Shown: positions 10,480-21,515 of the stretch, one piece after another
How the letters are laid out: every line of letters begins with the position of its first letter
Position numbering within the stretch: position 1 is the stretch's first letter
Assembly (NCBI GenBank): GCA_964036045.1
Contig: OZ038380.1
Coordinates: 120,809,199 to 120,873,198 of the forward strand
Origin: Eutreptiella sp. 'Long Island Sound 2002'
Taxonomy: Eukaryota; Euglenozoa; Euglenophyceae; Eutreptiales; Eutreptiaceae
Direction of reading: 5' to 3'
DNA length: 64,000 nt
Position numbers and translations under genes: made by a program
Notes under the pieces: generated by a model
Told to the model about the DNA's origin: nothing
What the model saw: only the letters and a program-made list of their open reading frames with translations
Databases searched by the model: none

Positions 10480-11362
10480 GTGTGTGCGGTGTCCTGGGCC
10501 ACTTGGCTCCGTTTCACCTGTGTGCCTGCTGGGTGTGTTGTGTTGCGTGTGCGGTGTCCTGGGCCACGTGGCTCCTGTTCGCCGGTTTGCCGGCTCCGTG
10601 TGTTGCTTTGCGTGTGCGGTGTCCTGGACCACTTGGCTCCTGTTCACCTGTGTGCCCGCTTGGTGTGTTGTGTTGCATCTGTGGTGTCCCGGGCCACTCG
10701 GCTCTGGTTCACCGGTGTGCCTGCTCCGTCCGTTGCTTTGCTCGTGCGGTGTCCTGGGCCACTGGGCACCTGTTCACCGGTGTGCCCGCTCCGTCTTTTG
10801 TTTTGCTTGTGCGGCGTCCTGGGCCACCTGGCTCCTGTTCACCGGTGTGCCTGCTCGGTGTGCTGCTTTGTGCGTGCTGTGACCTGGGCCACTTGGCTCC
10901 TGTTCAACGCTGTGCCAGGCTGTGGTGTCCCTTTGTTGCCCTCGGTGCATGTGCGTGTGCGGTGTCCTGCCCCACGTGGCGCCTGTTCACCGGTGTGCCC
11001 GCGTGGTTTGTTGTGTTGCGTCTGCGGTGTCCTGGGCTACTTGGCTCCTGTTCACCGGTGCGCCTGCTCGGTGTGTTGTGTTGCGTGTGCGGTGTCCCGG
11101 GGCACTTGGCTCCTGTTCACCGGTGTGCCCGCTCCGTCCATTGCTTTGCTCTTGCGGTGTCCCCGGCCACTGGGCTCCTGTTCACCGGTGTGCCCGCTCT
11201 GTCTTTCCTTTTGCTTGTGCGGTGACCTGGGCCACTTGGCTCCGGATCACCGGTGTGACAGGCCGTAGTGTTTGGTCTCTTTGTTACCCTCAGTGCATGT
11301 GCGTGTGCGGTGTCCTGGCCCACGTGGGGCCTGTTCACCGGTGTGCGGTGCACGTGTGGCGT
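10480..11362. repeat. 65 bp minisatellite (U copy 2)
   Basis: GTGTCC (or GTGACC) landmarks lie at 10489, 10554, 10619, 10684, 10749, 10814, 10879, then 10962, 11027, 11092, 11157, 11222 and 11310. Spacing is exactly 65 bp except at two insertions of a CTTTGTTGCCCTCGGTGCAT-like variant (10,924-10,961 and 11,266-11,309), which give a ~348 bp higher-order period. Units read GTGTCCTGGGCCACTTGGCT, then a CTGTTCACCGGTGTGC core and a GTGTGTTG end. Because 65 is not a multiple of 3, three frames stay open; I do not call them genes. Confidence 0.92.
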
Positions 11363-11372
11363 TGGTGGTTGT
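11363..11372. repeat. 10 bp direct repeat, left of the solo LTR
   Basis: TGGTGGTTGT immediately precedes the LTR and reappears immediately after it at 13,809-13,818. Confidence 0.6.
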
Positions 11373-13808
11373 TGAAGCCGGTTCGGACCCCTGTGGCCAT
11401 CCTTGGGTCACTTGGGGTGTGTATCTATGGGCCGGCAAGCCGCCATCTGCTGATATCATACTCTCCCATCCACCTGACCTAACCTGATGTGATAGTGTGA
11501 TAGGCTTGGCCATTCCAGTTATGAGCGGCCATATTCAATACGGAGGCGCCGCCGGCTGAGATTTATATATCAAAATATCAGGAATCAACAGGGTTTTTTA
11601 TCATAATTTTCCCGTAATTTTTCAGCTATCCGTTCTGATTGTGAATGTATCGGCGACTGGCAGTTGCCTCGCGATTTTGCGGTGACCGATTGGTTAACTG
11701 TTATTTCCAGATATTTTAGCGAAACCCCGATGAAGGGTCAAATCGCATCAGAAAAGGGTTCGTTGCTTCCGCAAATTTCATTTTATACACTCGCAAAATT
11801 AGTCCGATTTTTCGGACATTCAGAATCGGATTTTTGATTTCGAGGTCGCCTCACTGGATATGATGAATTTCGAGTTGTCCTACATCTTTCCCTGATCACG
11901 AATCAACCTTTCTTTTGTTGTCTCCTTCATTTTCCTTGGAGATATAGGCGAAACAAAATTGATTCGTCAGGCCCTGAAAAATCATATCTCTGGCTCACTG
12001 CGAGGAATTTCAATTTTGAGATTTGGGCTCGAGTCGCCTTGGTCTCAACTTAATGTGGGGAGCGTCAAACGCCTTTGATGTGAACACATGCCTGGTGTAG
12101 CAAGGGATAATGGTCAAGAGGGTAGGAAGTGATTTATAACTCTTGGACCATGCAACCGAATATCTTAATGTGACTTTCGAGTGTACCGCATGAGTGTTGG
12201 TGTTGCATAGAAACTTTCCTTGGGTTCCTACGTATTTTTAACGTGAGGTTATGTCCATGGAGGGGCATGGCATACCATGGTGGGAGCTACTTTTAAGGGT
12301 ATGTGTTATATGCATGGTATGTGCTCCCCTATGCTCACGCCCATGTTATATATCTCCGTTTGTAGGAAGATATGTGGAGTCAGACGTGGCAAGGGCTTCG
12401 CCCATGTCTCAATGGTGAGCTCCATAGCGCTAGACTAAGTCTACCGCACATATAGTGCACGTGGGAAGCCTTACAGAGCGACCTATAAGCGCCATTTCCA
12501 ATTTTCGGATTTTCATGATGCATGTCGAGAGGAGGTTCCAAGGTGTCTTCATGCGTCCATTTGGAAATCCAAGTGGGGGTATTTTTTACAAATGGTTGCA
12601 AACAATAGTGTGTTGAACCATATGTTGATACCATGGGTGAGCGAAGTTATATACTATTGTGATTACTTTGAAATTGGCAATATTTGCATGTTTTTGACCT
12701 CATTTTATGCTCACTTTTGTATTTTATGTGCTCAACTGGTGGGCTAACAGCAAAGTGCCTAGAGATCTGTGAACTATGGTATGTTTTTCCCACGTTGGGA
12801 GATGCTTTGGTGTTGCACCTCACCATATGCCGGATCACGTGGTCACTTTGGCGTGGCACATGAGGCCTCACAAAATTAGGTCTCAAATACGTGAGTTGAT
12901 TTGTGAAGCATGGCATGTGTATATCCGGAGGGGTTTGGGAGCCAATGTTGCTATATTCTTGGGCACAAACTCTTAGTCTATATCACCCTTGTATATTATT
13001 TTCCGGTTTGACACATGCATGGAGCATTCGAATATTTGCCGTATGCATTTTTGAGTATATAATTGAATTTTCGGCACTATGGTGTCATTTGCCTAATTTT
13101 GCTATGTTGTGAGGTCATAATCATGGGGCAATTCTCCAAGCCCAATCAACTCCAAATCTAACCAAATGATGTCAGGGTAGGGCACGGTCCTGAGTGCCAC
13201 TCTACGCCATGACACGCCACCTCCCCTATCCGGCTAGGATTTAGGGGCTTGGGAGTGAACACATTTTTGGGGTTTGTGTAGTGACTTTTGTCGCATGGCA
13301 TTTGGCCATCTTATTTGACTTGGTTCAGGGCATCATGTTGGCAAGTCAAGGGAGGGTCTTGAGTCCAGGGAATGAGGGGTCTATGGCTGTGATTGCGTAT
13401 GTTTCCATCTTTCCCCACTTTTGCTTAATTTGTGGTCATATGCCAATTTCAGGGCTTCTTCTTTATTGATTTTCGTGCAATTCTATGTACATGCCCAACG
13501 CCCGTGTCTCCGTGTGCACCGCGAGACGACCGTCGTGTTGAAAGGAGTTGTTGAGTGTCAACGCGGGATCTCAAACACCCTTGGAAGCCCTCAGTGTGGA
13601 TTGTTTGGATTTGAGCTATTGTACTTGGGAGTTGGTTATCCCAAGGGATCAGGATTTGTGTCAAGGAGCCATATTTTACTCTGTTTTGTGGGAATTGTGC
13701 AGGATAGGGCAAGATCATGCAGAACCTGGTGAGAAGCAAGACCATAGGAGTGACAGGAAATGGTGGAAGGGGTACAGCAGGGGCCGGTCCTGGTAGGGAC
13801 CTTCTTTA
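11373..13808 (+). mobile_element. solo LTR of family B
   Basis: Full-length but diverged copy of the ~2.36 kb LTR seen at 32,670 and 43,517. It starts TGAAGCCGGTTCGGACCC and ends GGTAGGGACCTTCTTTA. Shared internal landmarks include GAGATTTATATATC near 11,560, CCGATTGGTTAACTGTTATT and CAAACGCCTTTG. No primer-binding site or gag follows, so it is a solo LTR, the usual outcome of LTR-LTR recombination. It has many more differences from the other two LTRs than they have from each other, so it is older. It interrupts U copy 2. Confidence 0.92.
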
Positions 13809-13818
13809 TGGTGGTTGT
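13809..13818. repeat. 10 bp direct repeat, right of the solo LTR
   Basis: Second copy of TGGTGGTTGT. The complete B element has only a 4 bp target duplication, so this is either an unusually long duplication or chance in GT-rich DNA. Confidence 0.6.
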
Positions 13819-14229
13819 GTCCTTCCCCCCCCCCCCAATTTTCTTTCCTGTTTTTGTTTTTTTTGGTTTTTTTGTGGTGCCTCCTCTTTTTTTTTTCTTT
13901 TAAAAAAGGGGGGGCGCGCATACACTGCAGGCACTGGAATTGGCAGCTGGTGCAGCGGTGCAATAGAGTTGTGTTCTCTGGCGTATGTTGTCGGTGCTTT
14001 GGTGGCGGCCGCGCCCAAAGGGTGCAACTCGCCCATCCTGATGTACACGGGTACGGGTCAGGGCGGGTTTCACTAGTTGCCTTGTTGCTTTTGGTGTTGG
14101 CCAGTTAGGCGGCTGTGTGGGCTGTGGGTGTGGGCTGTGGCTATGTTGCTCCCTCAGAGAGCCTGGTTAGGAGCTAAGGGTTAGCGGTTATTGGGGGCGG
14201 CTCGGGTTTGATTTTTGTTGGGGCTTTGC
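13819..14229. other. GT-rich spacer of unit U, copy 2, with pyrimidine homopolymer tracts
   Basis: Long C- and T-runs (13,827-13,900) are followed by TTTTAAAAAAGGGGGGG. The next ~170 bp match U copy 1 near 3,925-4,110. Confidence 0.55.
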
Positions 14230-15526
14230 TGGGTTAGGCGTTTCGACAGCTGCAAGCTTGGGTTCGGTGCTGTTTTGGTAGCGTGTGCCCTGGCGTCCTT
14301 CGGCTTCCTGTTCGCTTGGCATCTTCTGGGCTCGGCCTGGCGTGGCACCCCGCGGCGGTGGCTGGCTGGGTAATGGGGTCAGGTGGCGGCATCGCTGGCT
14401 GGGGTGTCAGGTTTGTCATGCTGCGTGGAGCGCAGGGCCTCTGGGGTGCTGTGGGTGCCGCCGGTGCCGGTGAGCCGACACTTGTGGGTTTATGAGGGTG
14501 TGTGTGTGTGCCGGGTTGGTCTTTGGGTGATGTCCCACAGGCATATGCCATCTTGTGGCGTCCCCTGAAGGGTCTCCGGCAGGCGCCTGAGGACATGCGG
14601 GTGGTCCTGGGGCGCGGGGAGGTTGCGGGGGTGGCCTCCCAGGGGGTAGAGCGCATCGGCGAGCATGCGCTCCGATTCGGCCTGCGGCATTCATCCCCCT
14701 CCGACTGCAGGCGGCGGGTCTCCGCCGACCCCTGCGGGGCCGGTGGATCAGGCCCTGGAGGGAGGGCTCTGCCCGGGCCCACTTTCGCAGTTCCCAGAGC
14801 TGCAGGTCGGTCCAGTGCCGCCACCACTGTCCCTGGGCGGGGCCGCTGCCTTGGGCGGAGGAGTGGGCGTGGGTGGGTGTGATGTGGTCAGGGGGACTGG
14901 TGGTGGTGGCGGGCAGGGGGGATTCCTCTAGTCGTGTGCCGTGGGGGTGCGCGGGGAGTGGGGGCGCGGCCAGATATGGACTCGCGGGTATGCGCGCAAG
15001 GTCTCCGCCTGGCGGTAGGGTAGGGATCCGCCGTTGCGGTGGTAGCGGGGCATTTGCTGTATGTGGGCTTACATCGAGGGTTGGTAGGGAGGCAGGCACA
15101 CTGCTGGTGGACCCTGCTGGCGTTCCGGTCCGGTCTGGGGTGGTCCGTGGGCCTGGGGTGCGGGCTCTGAGAGGTGGCGGGACGAAGTGCGTTGCGCTTC
15201 GGCTGCCACTCGCTCCGCCATGAAGGTGCTGGCGCTGGCGTCGGTGACGGTAGAGGGGCGCCGTGCTGGGCGCTGCTGGATCGGGGCCTGGGATGGCTGG
15301 GGCTGAATGTCGTAGAGGACGTCCTCTGGGGGATCAGGCTCGCGCTGCTGTCGTGGCGCTGGGCTTTGGCTTGGGCTTGGGTTTGGCTGCGGGTTGCGGT
15401 TGCAGCGCGCCGACGGATCCGGGTGGCTGCTTGGCGCGGTCTTGGGTTTCCGCCGGGCTGCGGGCGCGGGCTTCATCGGGGCGTGGGCCTTGGCAGCTCT
15501 GGGGTTGCTCGCGGTGGGGACGGGTT
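14230..15526 (-). pseudogene. unrecognised coding family, downstream part Z, copy 2
   Basis: Minus-strand relic homologous to 5,330-6,840. STFMAERVAAEAQ (near 15,210) and LRKWARAEPSLQGLIHRPRR (near 14,780) align with copy 1. The matching frame shifts between blocks. The whole is Pro/Arg/Ser-rich. In this copy Z is separated from Y (16,975-18,210) by an AT-rich satellite insertion. Confidence 0.45.
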
Positions 15527-16610
15527 CACATAGGATTTTATGACGTCCAAAAATCCCAAAACCTGCAACATAAAAAAAAAACACCCCTTCAAGTAGTTAG
15601 CATGCTGTAAATTGTGTTTGGGCGATCTGTGTCCCCATACAACATGCTTTTTTGCATCCAGCACCCTCAAAATAGGGGTGAAGAGGTCTTCAACGGCTTG
15701 GCTGAGGCAAAGAAACACAATTTTTCACCAAAAAGCGACCATTTTTTGCCGTTTTTTTCCATGAAAAATGGCAAATTTTGGTGCATACGCATGCTGTAAA
15801 TTGCGTTTTTGTGATCTGTGTGCCCCTACAACCTGCTTGTTAGCATCCAGCACCCTCAAAAAAGGGGAAGGGGGTCATCAACTGCTTATCTGAAGCTAAA
15901 AAAACTCAATTTTTGGCCAAAAAACAACCGAAAAACTAAATCTTTGACCAAAAAACGGCCATTCTTGGCCAATTTTTTTAATGAAAAATGACAAATGTTG
16001 GTGCATACGCATGCTGTAAATTGTGTTTTCGTGATCTGTGTCTGCCTAGAACCTGCTTTTTCGCATCCAGCACCCTCGAAATAGGGGGGGGGGGGTCTTC
16101 AAATGCTTGTCTGAGGCCGAAGAACTCAATTTTTGACCAAAAACAGCCATTCTTGGCCTTTTTTTCATGAAAAATGTATGCTGTAAATTGTGTTTTCGTG
16201 ATCTGTCTCTCTCTAGAACCTGCTTTTTTGCATCCAGCACCCTCAAAATAGGGCGGGGGGTTTTCAATTGCCTGTCTGAAGCCGAAAAACTCAATTTTTG
16301 ACCCAAAAGCGGCCATTTTTTGCCGTTTTTTTCCATGAAGAATGGGAAATTTTGGTGCATATGGATGCTGTAAATTGTGTTTTCCTGATCTGTGTGTGCC
16401 TACAACCTGCTTTATCGCATCCAGCACCCTCAAAATAGGGGGGGGGTCTTCAACTGCTTGGCTGAAGGCAAAAAAATTCAATTTTTGACCAAAAAACTGC
16501 CTTCTTTGGCCGATTTTGGAAAAAAAATGGTCTTCAACCGCTTGTCTGAGGCCAAAAAACTCAACTTTTGACCAAAAAACGGTTATTTTTTGGACTTTTT
16601 CTCATCGTTG
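15527..16610. repeat. AT-rich ~190 bp satellite, cluster 2
   Basis: Same left boundary as cluster 1 (CACATAGGATTTTATGACGTCC), then ATGCTGTAAATTG landmarks at 15,602, 15,791, 16,011, 16,179 and 16,365. Monomers are 168-220 bp. Each holds CATCCAGCACCCTC followed by an A/G-run, CTTCAA(C/A)TGCTT, an ACTCAATTTTTGACCAAAAA-type block and a CCATGAAAAATGGCAAATTT block. The insertion divides unit U copy 2 between parts Z and Y. Confidence 0.92.
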
Positions 16611-16974
16611 GGCAAGATGCGAGAAAAGTGCACATAGGCGCCGGCATGGGTTCGATGAAACATTCGGTCCGACCTGTGCGGACCACACTGCCATGCAGAG
16701 GCAACGGAGATGTGGGATGGACACCTGGGTTGTTGCGTTAAGAAAAGACAAAATAAGTTGCTGGCAAAATGCAGTTTGGGCATCTGCTCAATACACCTGT
16801 GTGTATGCAGGAGTGGGCAGCGGACCACTGTACGTTGGGTAGGCAACAGGCGCATCATATGTGTAAACAGGTGGGGATCCCAAGGACCCACCCGCAAAGA
16901 AAAAGAAACCAAAAGCCGAGAAGACCGAAATGGACTGTCTTTGACAAACCAGGGGCCCGTTCCGGAGGTTTCCC
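16611..16974. other. unassigned segment between satellite and Y copy 2
   Basis: Mixed composition. A short plus-strand Lys-rich stretch (GGDPKDPPAKKKKPKAEKTE near 16,870-16,930) is open, but nothing supports a gene. It is absent from U copy 1, so it probably came in with the satellite. Confidence 0.35.
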
Positions 16975-18210
16975 CCGCGGCTTGGAGGGTGGAGTGCTGG
17001 ACGAGGACATGGTGGTGGTGGCGGATGAGGTGGTTGTGGTGGTGGAGGTTGTGGAGTCAAAGGCGGAGAAGAGTGCTGTGGTGGACGGCAGAGGGCCCTG
17101 GTCTGTTGAGGCGGGCGTAGGATGCTGGGTCCTGCGAGTAATGAGGACGAGGGTGCTGGTTTGGGCACCGGGCGTGTGCGCGCGCTTTCCCTGGTGACCC
17201 GTGCGTGCTGGTGCCCGTGTAGGTAAATTTGGTGGTGGGTTGGCGTTGTCTCAGCTGTGCGGGCACGTGGGTCACCTGGGGTGTGTCCATATCTGCTCCA
17301 GGACATGTGGGTGCGTTTACTGGAGGTAGTCGAGGGTGTGGAGGAAGCATCGCTGGATGCGGGGCATGTCCTCCTCCGTGAGGTGGGGCTAGTTTTGGGT
17401 GGCGGTGTCTGGGCCCGGCCACAGCAGCGCCATGAGGCGGGATGCCACCATGTACGAGTACCCTCTGCTGGGGGCACAGCGTGACCTTCCACACCCACCG
17501 GTCCTTGGGGATCCCCCAGGTCCGTTGGGTCGACTTGGCAAGGCAATACATCGCCAACCCAAAGCCCTGGTTGCCGCTGCGGATGGAGAGCAGCGTGTGC
17601 AGGGACTTGCATTCCCACATGCCCCAGAGGTTGGGGTCGTCCAGCTCGTCCCCCCTGGTGTACGTGTCGGAGCCTGGGTTGTGTGGGGAGGGGGGCTTAG
17701 TCAGCGGGGAGGAAGGAGTCGGTGCCGTGCACCACCCAGTGGCCAGTTGGTGTGTGGTAGTGTGTGGTGGAGAGGGTGTAGTGCAGACGGTACATGAGGG
17801 TCATGTATGTAGAGGGGGCTGGTTGCTGGTCGTCGGGGGTGGGGACGTCCCCCGGGACGTGGTGCCTGGAGTTGCTCAGGGACACCTAGTCGGACATCCC
17901 GTGCCGGGGCGGGTGGACACCAAGGGCCGGAACCGCTACAACGACCCAGCGCCACCCCCAGCGACACCAAAGAGTGGGAAAGGGGAATATGGGTGGTCCG
18001 GATGGCCTCGCCCCCAGTCGATGGGGGGCACCCACATTCGGTCCCCCTTGGGGGGCTGACTCTCACCGTCTGGGGTGGCGAGTGGGGGGCGGTCGTGTCG
18101 GGCAACGTGGAGGAAGGCGTCGAAGAGGAAGTCTCGGACGCCTTCCCCCACTGTGTCTGCCTGGACCAGGGTGGTCGCCCGGATTCGCTGGGTGGAACAC
18201 ACCACAGCGC
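16975..18210 (-). pseudogene. unrecognised coding family, upstream part Y, copy 2
   Basis: Most diverged but locally best preserved copy. An open minus-strand stretch around 17,460-17,620 reads MWECKSLHTLLSIRSGNQGF, then LAMYCLAKSTQRTWGIPKDR and WVWKVTL. This lines up with blocks that contain stops in copies 1 and 3. Upstream, near 17,700-17,790, HWVVHGTDSFLPAD matches VVHGTDSIFPAN of copy 1. Near 18,080-18,190, TLVQADTVGEGVRDFLFDAF matches TLIQADALGEGFRDFFYAAF of copy 3. Downstream, HLTEEDMPRIQRCF (near 17,360) matches HLTEEDMAGIQRAF of copy 3. The order of blocks is kept but frames and stops break it. No enzymatic motif is recognised. Confidence 0.55.
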
Positions 18211-19120
18211 GCATCAACACACGGCGGCACCACACACAATGCAACACCGCACCAAACAACACGGCGCAACAGGGCCCCGCACAACACCAGCAGAAACGGT
18301 GCACACAGGACAGCATGGCAGCACATCAAACAGCACGGCACCTCAAAAATCAGACAGCACAGCGCAGCAGTGTAAAGGGTTGTGGACTACAAAAAATAGC
18401 CCACACGAGACCGAGGCACCAAGGAACAAGACACAATACACCGCCGGACAACAAAAGCATCAAGGGGCACAGCAGCACCACGGGACACGAGCACCAAGCA
18501 ACACGGCGCAATGCGCCGCGGCAAGGGACGACTGCAGGGAAAATCACACAACCCCGGACAATGCGTCATAAGGAGGAAACACCGACAGCACAACAGGGCG
18601 AGGCAGAGAACCTCAAAGGGCACGCATGCACACCACTACAGCGGCTACACGGCACACCCCACAACAAAACACCAAAAGCGACGGCCGCCAGGGCGGGGGC
18701 ACACCACACGTTGCACCACACAGCGCACTGCAGGACACCACGGTGCACTGCCAGCAGGCGCAACACAACACAGATGCAGAGCAGCAAAGAGCAGAGCCAA
18801 GGAGGACGAAGGCAACAGGGCGCACAAACACAGCATAACAACACGAGAGCACAAAGGCAACCACACAACATCAGGAGCAACACCAGGGGCGGGGAAGGGG
18901 GGGGAGCACAAGCGGAGAGCCGAACAAGTGAGCCAAAGGACGACTCAAACACTGGGGACCGCGCAGCAGCACGGCACAAAGCGAGACAAAGACAACACAC
19001 CCCAGCAAGCCAACAACAGCACACGCATAGCACAACAACAACACCACGCGGACACACAGCAGCGGAAGCCGCAAGCCCCAAGGGGGAGCAAAGGAGCAAG
19101 GAGAGCCCCCAAAGCCCCCA
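18211..19120. repeat. AC-rich, T-poor block
   Basis: Begins where the GT-rich Y copy 2 ends; strand composition inverts within about 30 bp. Words such as CACAACA, GGCAGCACA and ACACAGCA dominate. The long frames on both strands have repetitive His/Thr/Gln or Cys/Val/Leu translations and are not called. Confidence 0.7.
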
Positions 19121-19470
19121 CCCCCTAAACAAAGAAAAAACAAACCCCCCCCAAAAAAAGAAAAAGAAAAAAACACAACAAAGGAAGGCACCAGGGGGGG
19201 AGGGAAACAGGGGGGTTGGCAAGGAGGGGGGGTAAAAAAGAAAATGCCAAAAAAAAGGAGGCGGTGCAACAAGACAAGAAGAAACGGGCGTGCGCGGGCA
19301 AGGGGGGGGAGCATAAGAGAACGAGAGCGCCAAGGCCAAGGGAACCCTTGGCCAGAGAGCGCGAAGAGCCAGAGACATTCGGGGCGCAGGCAACCGGGAG
19401 CGGACAAAAAAAGAAAGAGAAACTCAAGAAAAAAGGAACACAACAAGGGCAACCCCAGACCGGAGGAGGC
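19121..19470. repeat. polypurine (A/G-run) tract
   Basis: Alternating A-runs and G-runs with only a few pyrimidines, for example around 19,130-19,260. In reverse complement it resembles the pyrimidine tract at 13,827-13,930. Confidence 0.65.
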
Positions 19471-20289
19471 TGAGCAAAATAGCAGGACAAAATGGCCACA
19501 GGAAAGGTGGGGCGCGCCAAAACGCGCCCGGAAGGCCGGCCTGCCCGACCGGGCCAAGAAGCGCGTGCACAGGCACACAGGACATGGGCGCGGCGTCCTC
19601 CGACCCGAAAGGAGAGGTATCCGCGTCCACACGAAACAGCCCCGGTGCACAGGCCGAGTCCCCCGTCGAACGACGGACAGAGACGGGAAACCAGACACGT
19701 CAGTCACCAGGTCGACACACGCCCGACCACCGCAGCGCACACAGCCCAAGACCAAAGCCGGAAGAACGGGCCAGAGACAACCCACTCGCGGGGCGCCGGA
19801 CGGGTACGATGCGGAGCGAGCCCAACGCCCTTGCCTCGATAGGGGCCAGCGGCAGGCACAATGAGCCCGGCTTTCGGCCCCGCGCAGCCGCCCGGTAAGT
19901 CCGGGGGCGAACGCCCACGGGGTTGGGAAAGGCACCACGGCGACGGGAAACCTGACCAGAGCACCGCGAGCGACCTGACCTGATGAAGCACGGCGCACCA
20001 ACGCGGAGCGAGGAGGCACGCCAGAGAGGTACGCCGCCGGCCACAACCACGGCACAGAATGACTTGCCAAGCAATAACGGCAGCCGTGTGCCGCAAGCCC
20101 GGACAGCGCGCGCCACACCCGCACAACCACGGCACTCAAGTCGGTGCCACGCAACACCCAACCAGGTGAGGCACGCCTGCCACAAAAACCCCCCGCAGCC
20201 CGCTTAGCCCGAGGAACGGAGGGGAAGCAGAGACGCGGATAGGCCGGGGAGCAGCAGCGCAGCGTTGACGTGGCGAAGGGGCGCCCAGG
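19471..20289. other. GC-rich spacer, nothing recognised
   Basis: T-poor and GC-rich. Open frames on both strands have low-complexity Arg/Pro/Ala translations. No gene called. Confidence 0.4.
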
Positions 20290-20890
20290 AGACAAGACGC
20301 GCCAGAAAGGATCATCCGGGGCGGACCAAGCAGCAGGAGCTGCCGCGCCCGGACTGGATCATCCACAGACAAAAGGGGGGGAGGACACCCACGAAAGGAG
20401 CATCCGGGGCGGATGAAGCAGGAGGAGCCGCCACCACCCCGGACCGGATCATCCAGGGACAAGAGCTAGCGGATGCACCGGACTGGAACATCCGGGGCAG
20501 AGCAAGCAGCAGGAGCCGCCGCCCCCTGGACTGAATCATCCAGGGACAGGGGGCGGGCAGGCACCAAGGAAAGGAGCATCCGGGGCGAATCAAGCATGAG
20601 GAGCCGCCGCCACCTCGACTGGATCATCCAGGGACAAGTGGCGGCGGACGGCCCGGACTGGAACGTCCGGGGCAGAGCAAGCAGCAGGAGCCGCCGCCCC
20701 CCGGACTGGAGCATCCAGGGACAAGCGGCAGAAGACGCCCCGTATCGGATCATCCGGGGCAAAGCAACAAGGAGAGGCCACAATCCCCAGGACAGGATCA
20801 GCCGGGGAAAAGTGGCCAGACGCCCAGGGCAAGATCGTCCAGGGCGGATCAAGCAGGAGGAGCCCCTGCCCCCTAGACACTTCCGGAAAC
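20290..20890. repeat. 88 bp minisatellite with paired near-palindromes
   Basis: CATCCGG (once CGTCCGG) landmarks lie at 20313, 20401, 20489, 20578, 20664 and 20751, giving spacing of 86-89 bp. Each unit contains GGAACATCCGGGGC or GGATCATCCGGGGC, then AGCAAGCAGCAGGAGCCGCC and a second GGATCATCCAGGGACA. The near-palindrome GGATNATCC therefore occurs about twice per unit. Confidence 0.9.
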
Positions 20891-21265
20891 AACACAAAAG
20901 ACCACGCAAGGGTGGGGCACAGAAGCAGGGCAGAGGATGAGGCAGAGGAGATGCAGAACAGCGAAGAAGTGGCGTCCCGAGCAGAAGCGGGGAAGCACTC
21001 AAGGGAGATAGACCGCGGGGATGCAGAGAAGCAGAGATGAGGACGAGGCCGAGGAGATGCAGAGAAGCCATGAAGACGAAAAGGGCCAAGGTGAAACGGA
21101 GGGGCACACAAGTGGACGAGGCCGAGGGTATGCGGGCCAGCGGCCAAGAGGACAAGGCTGAGGGGAAGCAATGAGGCAGCCAAGATGCAGAGCCCAAAGG
21201 GGATGCAGTAAGAATGAGGCCAGGAGGAGACCATGGTGATGCAGCCATGTCGTGATGAAACCATG
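20891..21265. repeat. purine-rich degenerate repeat
   Basis: GATGCAGAGAAGC and GACGAGGCCGAGGAGATGC-like words recur between 20,930 and 21,200. No gene. Confidence 0.5.
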
Positions 21266-21515
21266 AAGTTCCCTGGACTGGATCATCCGGAGAAAAAAAA
21301 AAGAAGGAGCGGCCAAAACCAAAACGACGGCAAACGGCGGAGGGAGGAGTTGGGACGCCCCGGACTGGAACATCCTGTGCAGAACAAGCAGCAGGAGCCG
21401 CCGGCTCCTGGACTAGATCATCCAGGGCGGAACAAGCAGCAGGAGCCGCCGCCCCCCGGACTGGATCATCCAGAGACAAGAGGCTGCCTGGCGCCCCGGA
21501 CCCGATCATCCGGAG
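21266..21515. repeat. outlying units of the 88 bp minisatellite
   Basis: CCTGGACTGGATCATCC, CCGGACTGGAACATCC, AGCAGCAGGAGCCGCCG and GGATCATCCAGAGACA recur, separated from the main array by about 375 bp of purine-rich sequence. Confidence 0.75.

Noticed and set aside
10406-11268. Three overlapping plus-strand open frames of 158-275 codons
   Set aside because: All are the 65 bp minisatellite read in its three phases.
18075-20295. Open frames of 386 codons (plus) and 474 codons (minus)
   Set aside because: Low-complexity AC-rich/polypurine DNA; both strands are open and no motif or conserved block is present.
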